Shown here: one piece after another, positions 7,038 through 15,969 of the stretch
Layout: each line of letters starts with the position of its first letter
Position numbering within the stretch: the stretch's first letter is position 1
NCBI RefSeq assembly: GCF_004522215.1
Contig: NZ_SDLR01000005.1
Coordinates: 527,086 to 591,085, forward strand
Source: Ammoniphilus sp. YIM 78166
Lineage (GTDB): Bacteria; Bacillota; Bacilli; Aneurinibacillales; RAOX-1
Reading direction: 5' to 3'
DNA length: 64,000 bases
Notes under the pieces: model-generated
Database searches by the model: none
What the model saw: the letters and a program-made list of their open reading frames with translations, nothing else
Told to the model about the DNA's origin: nothing
Program-made: the position numbers and the translations under genes

Positions 7038-8417
7038 TTAGAAAAACAAGTGCGCCATAAATACAATAATAGGAAGTGAAATAAAGGTACGAAGCAGGAA
7101 AATCAGCACTAAATCTTTAAAGCTAATGGGAAGCTTAGATCCAAGCAATAACCCTCCAACCTCTGACATATAAATTAATTGAGTAACCGAAAGACAAGCG
7201 ATAACAAATCGCGTCAATTCACTCTCAATGCTACTTCCTAGAATTGCCGGCAAGAACATATCGGCAAAACCTACAACGACGGAGGGTGCTGCAGCTGCTG
7301 CTTCGGGTACCTGCAATAAAGTAAGAAGAGGAATAAAGGGCGTTCCTAACCAGGTAAAGAAGGACGTGTACTCGGCAATCAACAGCGAGAGGGTTCCAAT
7401 CGCCATTACAATAGGGAGAACACCAAGCCACATATCAACAACGTTTTGAAAACCATTCCGAAAATATCCGCCTGCTCCTTCGTTACGACTTGCTTGAGTA
7501 ACAGCTTGACGTACTCCCCAACGGAATGGGGTAACATTAGGAGGAATGGACTCCTCTTGCTTTTCTTTCCCTTGATAATAGCTGTCCGATTTCCGTGAGA
7601 GTGGCGGAATCCGAGGCATGACGATAGCCAGTACTAATCCCGCTGCCAGGATCGTTAAATAATATTGAAAAAACATATGACTAAGTCCAAGCTGGGCTAA
7701 GACAACGATGGAAAAGGTAATGGAAACGACTGAAAACGTGGTCCCAATCACAGCAGCCTCACGCTTCGTATAGTATCCATCCTCATACTGCTTGTTGGTT
7801 AGCAAAACCCCGATTGTTCCGTCACCCAGCCAGGAAGCTAAACAGTCAATGGAGGAACGCCCAGGCAGAGTGAAGATAGGTCTCATAATTTTAGCAAACA
7901 AGGCTCCAGTAAGCTCGAGCAAACCAAAATCTAATAATAGGGGCAAAAATAAGCCTGCAAATAAAAACACCGTAAACAAAACTGGAATTAAGCTTGTCAG
8001 GAGAAGGCCACCTGTATTTTCAGACCAGATCCATTCTGGACCGAACTGTAAATACGTTAACAAAGCAAAGACAAAGCCCAGAATACGTGATACAACAAAT
8101 ATGGCATCAACATCAAACAATTTAGACAAAAAGCCCGATTTTTGAATGACTCGCCATTTAAATCCCTTACTTAAGATAGTCCCAGCCAAAGCCAAACCCA
8201 TGACTAAGGTTACCAGTCCCGTTAGAATACCAGACAGCGCTCCCTCTAGCTCCTTAGCCATGATCGCAACCGGAATCGTCCATCCGTCTTGGTAGGGAAT
8301 AGGAATCATAAAGAGAAAGATTCCGATAAGCGAAGGTATGATAAACTTTAAATAATCTCGCAAGCCATAAGCCTGCTCTTTGTGATCTTGTTTTACTCTT
8401 ACTTGTGGTGCTCCCAT
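7038..8417 (-). CDS. YjiH family membrane protein with nucleoside-recognition (Gate) domains
   Basis: The 459-residue integral membrane protein has about ten hydrophobic helices. The segments SWLGDGTIGVLLTNKQYEDG and GFADMFLPAILGS are Gate/nucleoside-recognition motifs of the YjiH family. Members are predicted transporters of nucleosides, peptides or amino acids, without a fixed substrate. A sigma-54 type -24/-12 element lies 65-81 bases upstream, which in Bacillales is rare and usually marks amino-acid, sugar or lipid catabolic uptake genes. The 5' region holds repeated TTTGCG motifs that may be activator sites. It converges with ydjO. Confidence 0.85.
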   Translation of the reverse strand: MGAPQVRVKQDHKEQAYGLRDYLKFIIPSLIGIFLFMIPIPYQDGWTIPVAIMAKELEGALSGILTGLVTLVMGLALAGTILSKGFKWRVIQKSGFLSKLFDVDAIFVVSRILGFVFALLTYLQFGPEWIWSENTGGLLLTSLIPVLFTVFLFAGLFLPLLLDFGLLELTGALFAKIMRPIFTLPGRSSIDCLASWLGDGTIGVLLTNKQYEDGYYTKREAAVIGTTFSVVSITFSIVVLAQLGLSHMFFQYYLTILAAGLVLAIVMPRIPPLSRKSDSYYQGKEKQEESIPPNVTPFRWGVRQAVTQASRNEGAGGYFRNGFQNVVDMWLGVLPIVMAIGTLSLLIAEYTSFFTWLGTPFIPLLTLLQVPEAAAAAPSVVVGFADMFLPAILGSSIESELTRFVIACLSVTQLIYMSEVGGLLLGSKLPISFKDLVLIFLLRTFISLPIIVFMAHLFF

Positions 8418-8481
8418 GAGTTATACCCACCCTCTCCATCTCGATGACATTTCCTTTGATAGCGTATACATTGTATTTTAA

Positions 8482-8498
8482 AGCAAGAATCATACCAA
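8482..8498 (-). promoter_or_regulatory. Sigma-54 (SigL) type -24/-12 promoter of the yjiH-like gene
   Basis: Minus-strand TTGGTATGATTCTTGCT matches TTGGCACGNNNNTTGCT at all but two positions, with GG and GC exactly 10 bases apart. Its start site would lie about 50 bases before the yjiH-like ATG. No competing strong sigma-A promoter is seen in this leader. Confidence 0.65.
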
Positions 8499-8551
8499 AC
8501 CACAAAGAGTTGCATTCCGGTTCTTTTAACTGTATTTAGGTGCTTAAAACC

Positions 8552-8599
8552 TTTGCGCTGCAAATCAATTTTGCGCATAAAACGACTAATTTTTTGCGA
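8552..8599. promoter_or_regulatory. Three TTTGCG direct repeats, possible upstream activator sites
   Basis: TTTGCGC at 8552-8558 and 8570-8576 and TTTGCGA at 8593-8599 lie about 55-100 bp upstream of the -24/-12 element, where bacterial enhancer-binding proteins usually dock. Spacings are 18 and 23 bp. Assignment is inference from position. Confidence 0.35.
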
Positions 8600-8605
8600 T
8601 CTCGA

Positions 8606-8632
8606 AAAAACCACCTTGGTAGGTGGTTTCAA
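8606..8632 (-). terminator. Minus-strand hairpin with T-run upstream of the yjiH-like leader
   Basis: Read on the minus strand, AAACCACCT, a 4-base loop, AGGTGGTTTTTT. It would end any minus-strand transcript entering from 8633-8788 and so insulates the sigma-54 promoter. No gene lies immediately upstream on that strand. Confidence 0.55.
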
Positions 8633-8788
8633 TAGCTTCTTTAAATCTACAATTTCGCACCCTTCGTACCAACATCACAAATCCAAGTATTATTTTCCTA
8701 CTTATCTGTCGAATTTATACACCCTAGCTTTTCACCCTTAAACTCGCTATCATAAGGATGATCTTCAAAAGAATGGGAGTGACAAATT

Positions 8789-9214
8789 TTGCAATCATAT
8801 CAATCATTTCTAGAAGGATTATTTATTTGCGGGGAGGCCGATGTCCCTCTTGTTCAAGCCAATGAAAAAGCAACCCTCATTGTGGACGTGAGAGCCGATG
8901 CTAAACAGAGCGCAGGTTCAGGTAGCGGCAATTGGGTAAATATCCCACTTGAAAGCGGCAAAACCCACCAATCCCACGAATTAAAACAAGCCATTGATCA
9001 GCTTGTTGATGCCTATCATAAAGGAGAAAAAGCCGTCCTTCATTGAAAAGGCGGAGCAGGCCGCGCAGGTAGCGTGGCAGCGGGTGTATTGCTTGCCCTT
9101 AAAAAGGCACATTCAATTGACGAAGCGGAAGCCATGATTCAAGCTATACGCCCTCAGGTAAAAATACCTCCTGAGTTTAGGGAAGATCTCAAGAGCTTAT
9201 TTCCACCTGCTTAG
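8789..9214 (+). CDS. Dual-specificity/tyrosine phosphatase-like protein with in-frame TGA at the catalytic Cys (candidate selenoprotein)
   Basis: A continuous frame of 141 codons is interrupted only by TGA at codon 86 (9044-9046). The sequence reads VLH-TGA-KGGAGRAGS: exactly the position of the nucleophilic Cys in the HC-X5-R phosphatase loop of the small Bacillus dual-specificity phosphatases. Around it the family is intact: an N-terminal ICGEADVP strand, VDVRAD with a general-acid candidate, and a C-terminal helical region through RPQVKIPPEFREDLKSLF. The start is TTG at 8789 with GGGAGTG upstream. A hairpin with an AGGUA loop lies 20 bases after the TGA. I infer selenocysteine insertion; a nonsense mutation or sequencing error are the alternatives. 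Termination would give an 85-residue inactive stub. Confidence 0.7.
9044..9081 (+). promoter_or_regulatory. Candidate bacterial SECIS element
   Basis: After TGA (9044-9046), GCCGCGC (9060-9066) pairs with GCGTGGC (9072-9078) over 7 bp (one G-U), with loop AGGTA. Two further pairs (9056-9057 with 9080-9081) extend the stem past a small internal loop. The apical loop starts 20 bases after the UGA, within the range reported for bacterial SECIS elements, and begins AGGU, like the SelB-binding loop of E. coli fdhF. The hairpin overlaps codons for GRAGSVA. Confidence 0.6.
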
Positions 9215-10825
9215 TTATCTCTTTCTCAAGTCCTCGTGTGAGGACTTGGGAGCTTCCTTCCCAACAGACACATGATGTAGTGTTCTCCACGCGTGAAACA
9301 CTAACCGATCAATCCACAATAAGAAGTCGATATACCTTAACCCCTCTTCTACGTCTTCCCTGCCTTGTGCCATCTCTTTTAATGCTTCCCGTCTTTGAGT
9401 CCGGCGAACCTCTGCAATAGAGGTGGATAGCTGTTCTAGCTTGCCTACATGCCCACCGACTCTTGAGAACGCAAGCTCTTTTTCTGCTTCTAACAGCGCA
9501 GAATGAGCCGATGTCACTAAGCAGGCTACCTTGGGCTTCTCTGTCAACCCCTCTAACAAAAAGCCCTCTTTGGTTACACGGATTAACCTCGATAAGTGAT
9601 CTAAACTTTGCAGAATAGCTACATGCGATTCATAGGTTTCCTGCTGCTTCGGATCATTTTGCAATGTGGCTAGAAATTGACGGACTTTCCGTATAGCTTC
9701 TTCCACTTTCTCTAATCTGATTTTCAAACCATGGCGATGACTGCTGGTTTGAATCTCTGTGTAAATGACCCGGTAAGTCTCAGCAGTCAATTGCAAAACC
9801 GTTCTCCTAGCCGCTTCAAGTGCGACCGGCACTACCGCGGCTACTGTCGGGTCCAAATCCTTTAGATAATTATCCCCTCGATCTGGCATTACGCGCATGA
9901 TCAACCTGGCAAATCCCTTTAACATCGGTGCAAATATGATTAAACCAACAAGATTGAATAAAGTATGAAAAGCGGCTAAAGACACCTCATCTGAAAATCC
10001 AAAAGCGGACGCCATCGTTCGAACACTCAGGATGAATAATGGCAATAGGAGAAAGGCAACTATACCCGTAACCAAATTAAACAAAATATGAGCCAATGCA
10101 GCACGCTTGGCTGTCAATGCAGCGCCTAAAGACGCTAAAGCAGCGGTTACCGTCGTTCCAACATTCTGACCGATAACGAGAGCAGCAGCTTGGGATAAAT
10201 CTATCGTTTGTGTATATAGCGCTGTCAGCGTAACAGCCACCGCTGCGCTCGATGACTGCATGACTACCGTCATGGCAATTCCAATAAAAACAAGCAAGAT
10301 GCGAATCCCTAAGGCATCTCCCTGCAGGCCGATTAAGTCAAAGGCATCAGCCAGTCCCTTCATTCCAGCTTGCATCAGGTCAATCCCAACAAAGATGAGT
10401 CCAAATCCCGCCACTGTTAAGCCCTGTGACGTATACCTCCCTCCTGAAAAAAGCTTCATAAAGACTCCAAGACCAATCATAGGCATGGCCAAGATGCTAA
10501 TATTTATCTTGAGTCCGAGCAGGGATACCATCCACCCCGTACTCGTGCTCCCAATGTTTGCTCCAATGATGAGTCCGATCGCTTGTGTCAGGGAAAGTAT
10601 TCCTGCACTCACAAACCCGATCGTCATTAAGGTTGCGGCACTTGAAGATTGAACCAAGGCTGTGATCAATGCCCCAGAAGCAATAGAGGAAAACGTCCCA
10701 CCCGTCAATCGGCTCATCCATCTTTTTAGCGATTCTCCTGCCATGGCTTTTAATCCATCGGTCATCAGCGTCATCCCTAGCAAAAATAAGCCAATTCCGC
10801 CCACTACACTAGATAGAATATTCAT
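9215..10825 (-). CDS. Na/Pi cotransporter family protein with PhoU-like tail
   Basis: The 536-residue protein has an N-terminal membrane half carrying two inverted Na/Pi cotransporter repeats, each with the QSSSA motif (ALVQSSSAATLM near residue 60 and VMQSSSAAVAV near 190) and a GANIGST / GQNVGTT partner motif. The C-terminal 200 residues are a soluble helical PhoU-like region. It is predicted to import phosphate with sodium. It converges directly with the phosphatase gene: its stop codon begins at the next base. Confidence 0.9.
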   Translation of the reverse strand: MNILSSVVGGIGLFLLGMTLMTDGLKAMAGESLKRWMSRLTGGTFSSIASGALITALVQSSSAATLMTIGFVSAGILSLTQAIGLIIGANIGSTSTGWMVSLLGLKINISILAMPMIGLGVFMKLFSGGRYTSQGLTVAGFGLIFVGIDLMQAGMKGLADAFDLIGLQGDALGIRILLVFIGIAMTVVMQSSSAAVAVTLTALYTQTIDLSQAAALVIGQNVGTTVTAALASLGAALTAKRAALAHILFNLVTGIVAFLLLPLFILSVRTMASAFGFSDEVSLAAFHTLFNLVGLIIFAPMLKGFARLIMRVMPDRGDNYLKDLDPTVAAVVPVALEAARRTVLQLTAETYRVIYTEIQTSSHRHGLKIRLEKVEEAIRKVRQFLATLQNDPKQQETYESHVAILQSLDHLSRLIRVTKEGFLLEGLTEKPKVACLVTSAHSALLEAEKELAFSRVGGHVGKLEQLSTSIAEVRRTQRREALKEMAQGREDVEEGLRYIDFLLWIDRLVFHAWRTLHHVSVGKEAPKSSHEDLRKR

Positions 10826-10987
10826 GGTCTCCCACCTTCCTACGAATATCTTACTAAGAAAAAGGGAGAGGGAATGTAAAAAATGTCACATTACTATGCA
10901 CACACCTGTACAAGACAACGTCATATTAGCGATTCGTTACAAAACATGATACAGTAAGGGAAGAGAATACAGGAAAGGGTTTTTACG

Positions 10988-12664
10988 ATGTTCAAATTTG
11001 GACAACTGAAAATAATTGATGATATACGGATCTTCCCTCCGACTCCATCCTTAGCGGAAATAAAAAAACAATTAGATCAGGTATCATGTGTTATCATCAC
11101 CAACCAACAGCACTATGTTATCAAATCCAATGAGAAAGAGCTCCTCTTCGATCATGAGGAACTCACTTTAAAAGAATGGCTGGAGAAAACCAAGTGGCCA
11201 CCCTCTTCCTTGTGTACGGAAAGTAAACTTGCCTTTGCTGATTGGCGGCGCCCTGCCATTATTAGCCACCAAGATCAGATTTGCGGGGTCGTGACAGCTG
11301 AAGCCTGGGTTGAACACCTAGCACTAGAAAATCAACGAATAATGGCTTATTTTCACACCCTTCTCGAGACCGTTAATGATGCGGTAACGGCTGTAGACCA
11401 AGAGGGACGTGTCATTAGCTGGAATAGTGCCGCGGAGCAGACGTATGGTATCAAGCGGGACACCATTATTGGCCGCAAAATCGGAGAACACTTTCAAATG
11501 GAATCGATTGTATTGCACCGAATCCTCGATGAAGGCCGTCCCGTCCGGGGAGCATACCATCAGCCCACTCCCGATACCCATGTGCTGATTAATGCTTCTC
11601 CCATTATTGAAGGACACTCCGTTATCGGTGGTATTGCAACGGAACATGATATTACGCGCATTGTGAAACTTAACGAAGAGCTATATTCCTTCCTCCCGGA
11701 TCAACTCCAACAAGATAAATCTTTTTCGTCGTATATCGGAGTCGGATTCGAGATACAACAAGCATTAAAAATTGCCGAAATGACAGCCAACAAGGATATT
11801 CCTGTGTTGCTGTTAGGCGAACCCGGCACGGGAAAAGAAATGCTTGCCCAAACGATCCATTACAACAGTATGCGAAATGATGGTCCTTTTCTAACGTTAA
11901 ATTGCTCAGCCCTTCCTTCTGGACTCCTCGAAGCGGAGCTGTTCGGCTACCAGGGGGGGGCCTTTAGTCGGGAAGCCTCTGGTAAAGCAGGCAAACTCGA
12001 GCAAGCCGCAAATGGTACCTTGTTCATTGAAGACCTTGACCACATGCCCATGGATGTCCAGATCAAATTCTTTCAATGTTTAGTCGAACAGTCCTTCTAC
12101 CCGGTTGGTAGTACAGAAGCCTTACCACTGCAAACGCGGATTATTGCTGCAGCTCCCCCTTCCCTTGAGAAGCAGGTGGGACAGGGTGAATTCCATCATG
12201 ATCTTTATTACCATTTAAATATGATGACCATAGAGATCCCTCCTCTACGTGAACGAAAAGAAGATATCCCAGAGCTCGTTCATCAATTTATAAAGGAGTT
12301 CTCCATTAAATACGAGAAACCTCAGCCAACCCTGCCACCTGAAGTCATGACCGCTTTGCTGAACTATGAGTGGCCAGGCAACATCAGTCAGCTTCGCAAC
12401 GTGATGGAGCGCTGTATCTTATTAGTCGACAGTGACCGAGTAACAATACAGCAACTGCCGCGAAACATCGCAGACAAAGCCCCTGCCGTTGCTCCTGAAC
12501 CTCAGGAAGTTGTTTTGAAGGCTAAGGTGTCAACAGAAGAAGAAGCTTCCATTATTGAAGAAGCCTTACGCAAAACCTATGGTAATAAAAGTGCTGCTGC
12601 CAAGCTTCTAGGCATCTCTCGAGGAACGCTATATAACAAAATGAGGGACTATAATTTATCATAA
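10988..12664 (+). CDS. PAS-AAA-Fis regulator resembling sigma-54 activators but lacking GAFTGA and arginine fingers
   Basis: 558 residues: an N-terminal sensory region, a PAS domain (about 120-225), an AAA+ domain (about 245-480) and a C-terminal Fis-type helix-turn-helix (AAKLLGISRGTLYNKM). Walker A is GEPGTGKE near 277. The sigma-54 contact loop reads GGAFSRE instead of GAFTGA, Walker B reads FIEDLD, and the arginine-finger segment reads FHHDLYYHL, with His in place of both usual Arg residues. Like TyrR, it may therefore control sigma-A promoters rather than activate sigma-54. It is divergent in role from, and adjacent to, the proline genes (putP, P5C dehydrogenase, ProDH), so a proline-responsive regulator is the natural inference. 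Confidence 0.85.
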   Translation: MFKFGQLKIIDDIRIFPPTPSLAEIKKQLDQVSCVIITNQQHYVIKSNEKELLFDHEELTLKEWLEKTKWPPSSLCTESKLAFADWRRPAIISHQDQICGVVTAEAWVEHLALENQRIMAYFHTLLETVNDAVTAVDQEGRVISWNSAAEQTYGIKRDTIIGRKIGEHFQMESIVLHRILDEGRPVRGAYHQPTPDTHVLINASPIIEGHSVIGGIATEHDITRIVKLNEELYSFLPDQLQQDKSFSSYIGVGFEIQQALKIAEMTANKDIPVLLLGEPGTGKEMLAQTIHYNSMRNDGPFLTLNCSALPSGLLEAELFGYQGGAFSREASGKAGKLEQAANGTLFIEDLDHMPMDVQIKFFQCLVEQSFYPVGSTEALPLQTRIIAAAPPSLEKQVGQGEFHHDLYYHLNMMTIEIPPLRERKEDIPELVHQFIKEFSIKYEKPQPTLPPEVMTALLNYEWPGNISQLRNVMERCILLVDSDRVTIQQLPRNIADKAPAVAPEPQEVVLKAKVSTEEEASIIEEALRKTYGNKSAAAKLLGISRGTLYNKMRDYNLS

Positions 12665-12757
12665 TAAAAAAACTTCTATCGATTTTCAGGGTAGCCAGAC
12701 CGCCTTTAGAGATTGTTCACTTTAATGCTTTAGTGAACTTAAACTTTCTTAAACAGT

Positions 12758-12802
12758 AAAAAAGCGTGTATTCTTCCGAAAGGAGAACACACGCTTTTTT
12801 AT
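12758..12802. terminator. Bidirectional terminator between the regulator and putP
   Basis: AAAAAGCGTGT and ACACGCTTTTTT form an 11-bp stem around a 19-base loop that contains TTCTTCC/GGAGAA pairing. A-run and T-run on the two sides allow use from either strand. Confidence 0.85.
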
Positions 12803-12812
12803 TTTAGGGCTA

Positions 12813-14270
12813 TTATGCCGCTTTGCTATATTTTTCAAACTGTTCTTGTATGGATCCTTTCGGCTGAGGCGTAAGCAAGCTTACAATCACGATAGCAATC
12901 AAGCTTGCGGCAAAGCCTGGGATCATTTCATAAATATCTTTTAGCGCAGGGAATTGAGTCCAGATAATGACCGTAGCAGCCCCAGCCAACATTCCAGCTA
13001 ATGCCCCCCATCTTGTCATCCTTTTCCAATATAAGCTGAGTAGAATCACCGGTCCAAAAGAGGCACCGAAGCCTGCCCATGCATACCCTACTAACGATAG
13101 GATTGTTCCGTTTTTCGACCAAGCCAATGAGAGGGCGAACAGGGATACCAATAAGACCGATAGACGACCAATCAACACCAGCTCGCGATCGGATGCGGAT
13201 CGACGGAAGAACGTTTTGTACAGATCTTCTGTTAAAGAACTAGAAGTAACAAGCAGTTGGGAAGAAATCGTACTCATAATTGCAGCGAGAATTGCAGCTA
13301 ATAAAAATCCAGTAATGATCGGATGGAATAAGATTTCACTTAATTGAATAAACACGGTTTCCGGATCGGATAAGCTCAATCCACCCTGATTGTAGTAAGA
13401 AATTCCGACTAGACCTGTAAACATGGCGCCAATGATAGAGAAGATCATCCACCCCATACCGATACGTCTCGCTTTCTTAATCTCCCCTACCGAAGAAATG
13501 GCCATAAAGCGGACGATAATATGCGGTTGCCCAAAGTATCCAAGTCCCCAAGCAAACAAAGAGATAATTCCAATCGCCGTTGTTCCCTTCCACATATCAA
13601 ATAGAGCTGGATCCACAGCTTGAATCGTCTCAAAGGAAGGTCCAATTCCACCCACATGCATGATCGTTACAGCAGGCACGAGAATTAAGGCAATAAACAT
13701 AATAAGTCCTTGTACAAAGTCTGTCCAGCTAACGGCCAGAAACCCTCCAAATAGGGTATAAGCCACAACCACCGCTGTAATTAACCAAACACCCGTATGA
13801 TATTCCAATTGAAACGTATTCTCGAACATTACGCCTCCGGATACCATCCCAGCCGATACATAGAAAGTAAAGAATACTAGGATAACCAACCCTGAAATAA
13901 GTCTCAATATATTCGACCCATCTCCAAAGCGATTTTCTAAAAATGACGGGATCGTAATCGAATTGGTAACTTCCGAATACACCCTTAATCTTGGGGCTAC
14001 ATAGATCCAATTGGCCCATGCCCCGATCACCAGTCCAATTGCGATCCAGGATGCACTCAAGCCTTGCGCGAACATGGCTCCCGGCAATCCCATTAGGAGC
14101 CATCCACTCATATCAGAGGCTCCTGCACTTAGCGCAGTAACCGCAGGACCCAGCGTCCTTCCTCCTAAGACATAATCAGATAAGTTAGATGTCCGCTTAT
14201 AAGCGAAATATCCTATATATAACATCCCCAACATATAAATTACAATCGAAATGAGTAATTGATAATCCAT
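12813..14270 (-). CDS. putP: Sodium/proline symporter
   Basis: The 485-residue sodium:solute symporter has 12-13 helices. Motifs fit PutP: SDYVLGGRTLGPAVTALSAGASDMSGWLLMGLPG near residue 35-70, the sodium-site segment, GGFLAVSWTDFVQG near 190 and FGQPHIIVRFMA. The start MDYQLLISIV has GGAGGGAGA upstream, removing 19 spurious residues. It follows the P5C dehydrogenase gene, separated by a hairpin, so it is in the proline uptake and degradation cluster and supplies the substrate for the two enzymes. Confidence 0.93.
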   Translation of the reverse strand: MDYQLLISIVIYMLGMLYIGYFAYKRTSNLSDYVLGGRTLGPAVTALSAGASDMSGWLLMGLPGAMFAQGLSASWIAIGLVIGAWANWIYVAPRLRVYSEVTNSITIPSFLENRFGDGSNILRLISGLVILVFFTFYVSAGMVSGGVMFENTFQLEYHTGVWLITAVVVAYTLFGGFLAVSWTDFVQGLIMFIALILVPAVTIMHVGGIGPSFETIQAVDPALFDMWKGTTAIGIISLFAWGLGYFGQPHIIVRFMAISSVGEIKKARRIGMGWMIFSIIGAMFTGLVGISYYNQGGLSLSDPETVFIQLSEILFHPIITGFLLAAILAAIMSTISSQLLVTSSSLTEDLYKTFFRRSASDRELVLIGRLSVLLVSLFALSLAWSKNGTILSLVGYAWAGFGASFGPVILLSLYWKRMTRWGALAGMLAGAATVIIWTQFPALKDIYEMIPGFAASLIAIVIVSLLTPQPKGSIQEQFEKYSKAA

Positions 14271-14330
14271 TGCATATCTCCCTCCTGATGTAAAGCGCTT
14301 TCTTTCCTTCCAAAAAATATGAAACAAAGA

Positions 14331-14356
14331 ATGACCCTCTCAAAAAAGAGAGTCAT
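14331..14356 (-). terminator. Intergenic hairpin between P5C dehydrogenase and putP
   Basis: Read on the minus strand, ATGACTCTC, T-rich loop, GAGAGGGTCAT: a 9-bp stem with one wobble, followed by TCTTTGTTTC. It may terminate part of the transcript or protect the upstream mRNA, lowering putP relative to the enzymes. Confidence 0.55.
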
Positions 14357-14368
14357 CCTGTCATTATA

Positions 14369-15940
14369 CTAGTTTACTTTACGAGAAGTCATTTTGGCTT
14401 GGGTAAATAATAGCAAATAATCATATCCACCCGCTTTAGAATCGGTACCAGACATATTGAATCCACCAAACGGATGTACGCCTACTAATGCTCCCGTACA
14501 TTTTCTATTAATATAAAGGTTTCCACAGTGCATGGTGTCAAGAGCATACTCAATACGATCTTCTATGTTCGAATAGAATGCCCCTGTTAGACCAAACTCA
14601 GTATCGTTGTAGAGCGCGATCGCTTCTTTCCAATCCTTTGCTTTAGCAATCGCTAAGACGGGTCCGAAAATTTCTTCCTGCATGATGCGAGCTTTCCCGT
14701 CCACATCGGCAAAAACAGTTGGCTGGATATAATATCCGTTTCCTTCCGCTTTTCCTCCACCAGCGATCAAACGTCCTTCTGACTTTCCAATTTCAATGTA
14801 TTCTAGGATTTTCTCATACGCGTTCTTCTCTGCAACTGGACCTACCGCAAAATTCTGTTCAGGCAATCCGATCTGCAACTGTTTGGTAAGCTCAGCTACC
14901 TTTTCAACCACTTGATCGTAAACGGATTCCACGATAACCGCTCGAGAACCGGCGGAGCACTTCTGACCTTGGAAACCGAAGGCTGACGCCACAATTCCTG
15001 CTGCAGCAGCATCGAGATCCGCTGTTTCATCCACAACGATTCCGTCTTTTCCACCCATTTCCGCAATGACACGCTTAATCCAGATCTGGCCCTCTGCTGT
15101 TTGTGCTGCTAAGCGATTGATGCGTAAGCCTACTTCTTTTGAACCTGTGAAGCTAATAAAGCGAGTTTTCGGATGTGTCGTGAGGTAATCCCCTACTTCC
15201 GCTCCACTTCCGGGGATAAAGTTAAGGACCCCACCAGGTAATCCTACTTCTTCCATTAGCGCTACGAACTTATAAGCAATTACAGGAGTAATGGAAGCTG
15301 GCTTAAGCAACACGGTGTTTCCGGAAACAATCGCAGCTGTTGCCATCCCTACAGTAATCGCAAGCGGGAAGTTCCAAGGCGGGATCACAACCCCTACTCC
15401 TAATGGAATGTAGCTTAATTGATTGTCTTCACCAGGGATCTTCACTAATGGCTGATGCTCATTCACTTCGCTTAATCGGATCATTTCACGAGCATAGAAC
15501 TCCATAAAATCAATGGCTTCAGCTGTATCCGCATCTGCCTCGCCCCAGTTCTTTCCTGCTTCATAGACCATCGTGGCAGAGAACTCATGCTTACGCTCTC
15601 TCATTAATTGAGCAGCCTTAAATAGGTACTCCGCACGTTCGCGAGCTGGAACCTTTTTCCACGTTTCAAAAGTAGCTAGCGCCACCTGCATGGCACGCTC
15701 AGCTAGTTCTTGCGTTGCCTTGCTCACTCGGCCAATTATCATATCAACTTGACCAGGGTTGATGGAGACGATTTTGTCTTCTGTCATCACCTTTTCTGTA
15801 CCAATATGTAACGGGATCTCTTGGCCTAGTTCTTTCTTTACTTTATCAAGAGCCGCCAGCATAGCTTGCTTGTTTGCTTCCTGAGTAAAATCCACAAAAG
15901 CTTCGTTTACAAATGGAGTGATCTTAGTTAATGTTGTCAT
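14369..15940 (-). CDS. rocA: L-glutamate gamma-semialdehyde (P5C) dehydrogenase
   Basis: The 523-residue aldehyde dehydrogenase oxidises glutamate semialdehyde/P5C to glutamate with NAD. PPWNFPLAI, FTGSKEVG, the general base in AEMGGKD and the nucleophile in GQKCSAGSR are all present, as are EEIFGPVL and PFGGFNMSGTDSKAGG. The N-terminal 60 residues and overall length match the Bacillus RocA/PutC group, about 515 residues. It lies 29 bases after the ProDH gene, forming an operon that performs both steps of proline to glutamate. Equivalent names are pruA/putC. Confidence 0.95.
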   Translation of the reverse strand: MTTLTKITPFVNEAFVDFTQEANKQAMLAALDKVKKELGQEIPLHIGTEKVMTEDKIVSINPGQVDMIIGRVSKATQELAERAMQVALATFETWKKVPARERAEYLFKAAQLMRERKHEFSATMVYEAGKNWGEADADTAEAIDFMEFYAREMIRLSEVNEHQPLVKIPGEDNQLSYIPLGVGVVIPPWNFPLAITVGMATAAIVSGNTVLLKPASITPVIAYKFVALMEEVGLPGGVLNFIPGSGAEVGDYLTTHPKTRFISFTGSKEVGLRINRLAAQTAEGQIWIKRVIAEMGGKDGIVVDETADLDAAAAGIVASAFGFQGQKCSAGSRAVIVESVYDQVVEKVAELTKQLQIGLPEQNFAVGPVAEKNAYEKILEYIEIGKSEGRLIAGGGKAEGNGYYIQPTVFADVDGKARIMQEEIFGPVLAIAKAKDWKEAIALYNDTEFGLTGAFYSNIEDRIEYALDTMHCGNLYINRKCTGALVGVHPFGGFNMSGTDSKAGGYDYLLLFTQAKMTSRKVN

Positions 15941-15969
15941 TTCGGTTTATCCTCTCTCAATTGAATATT

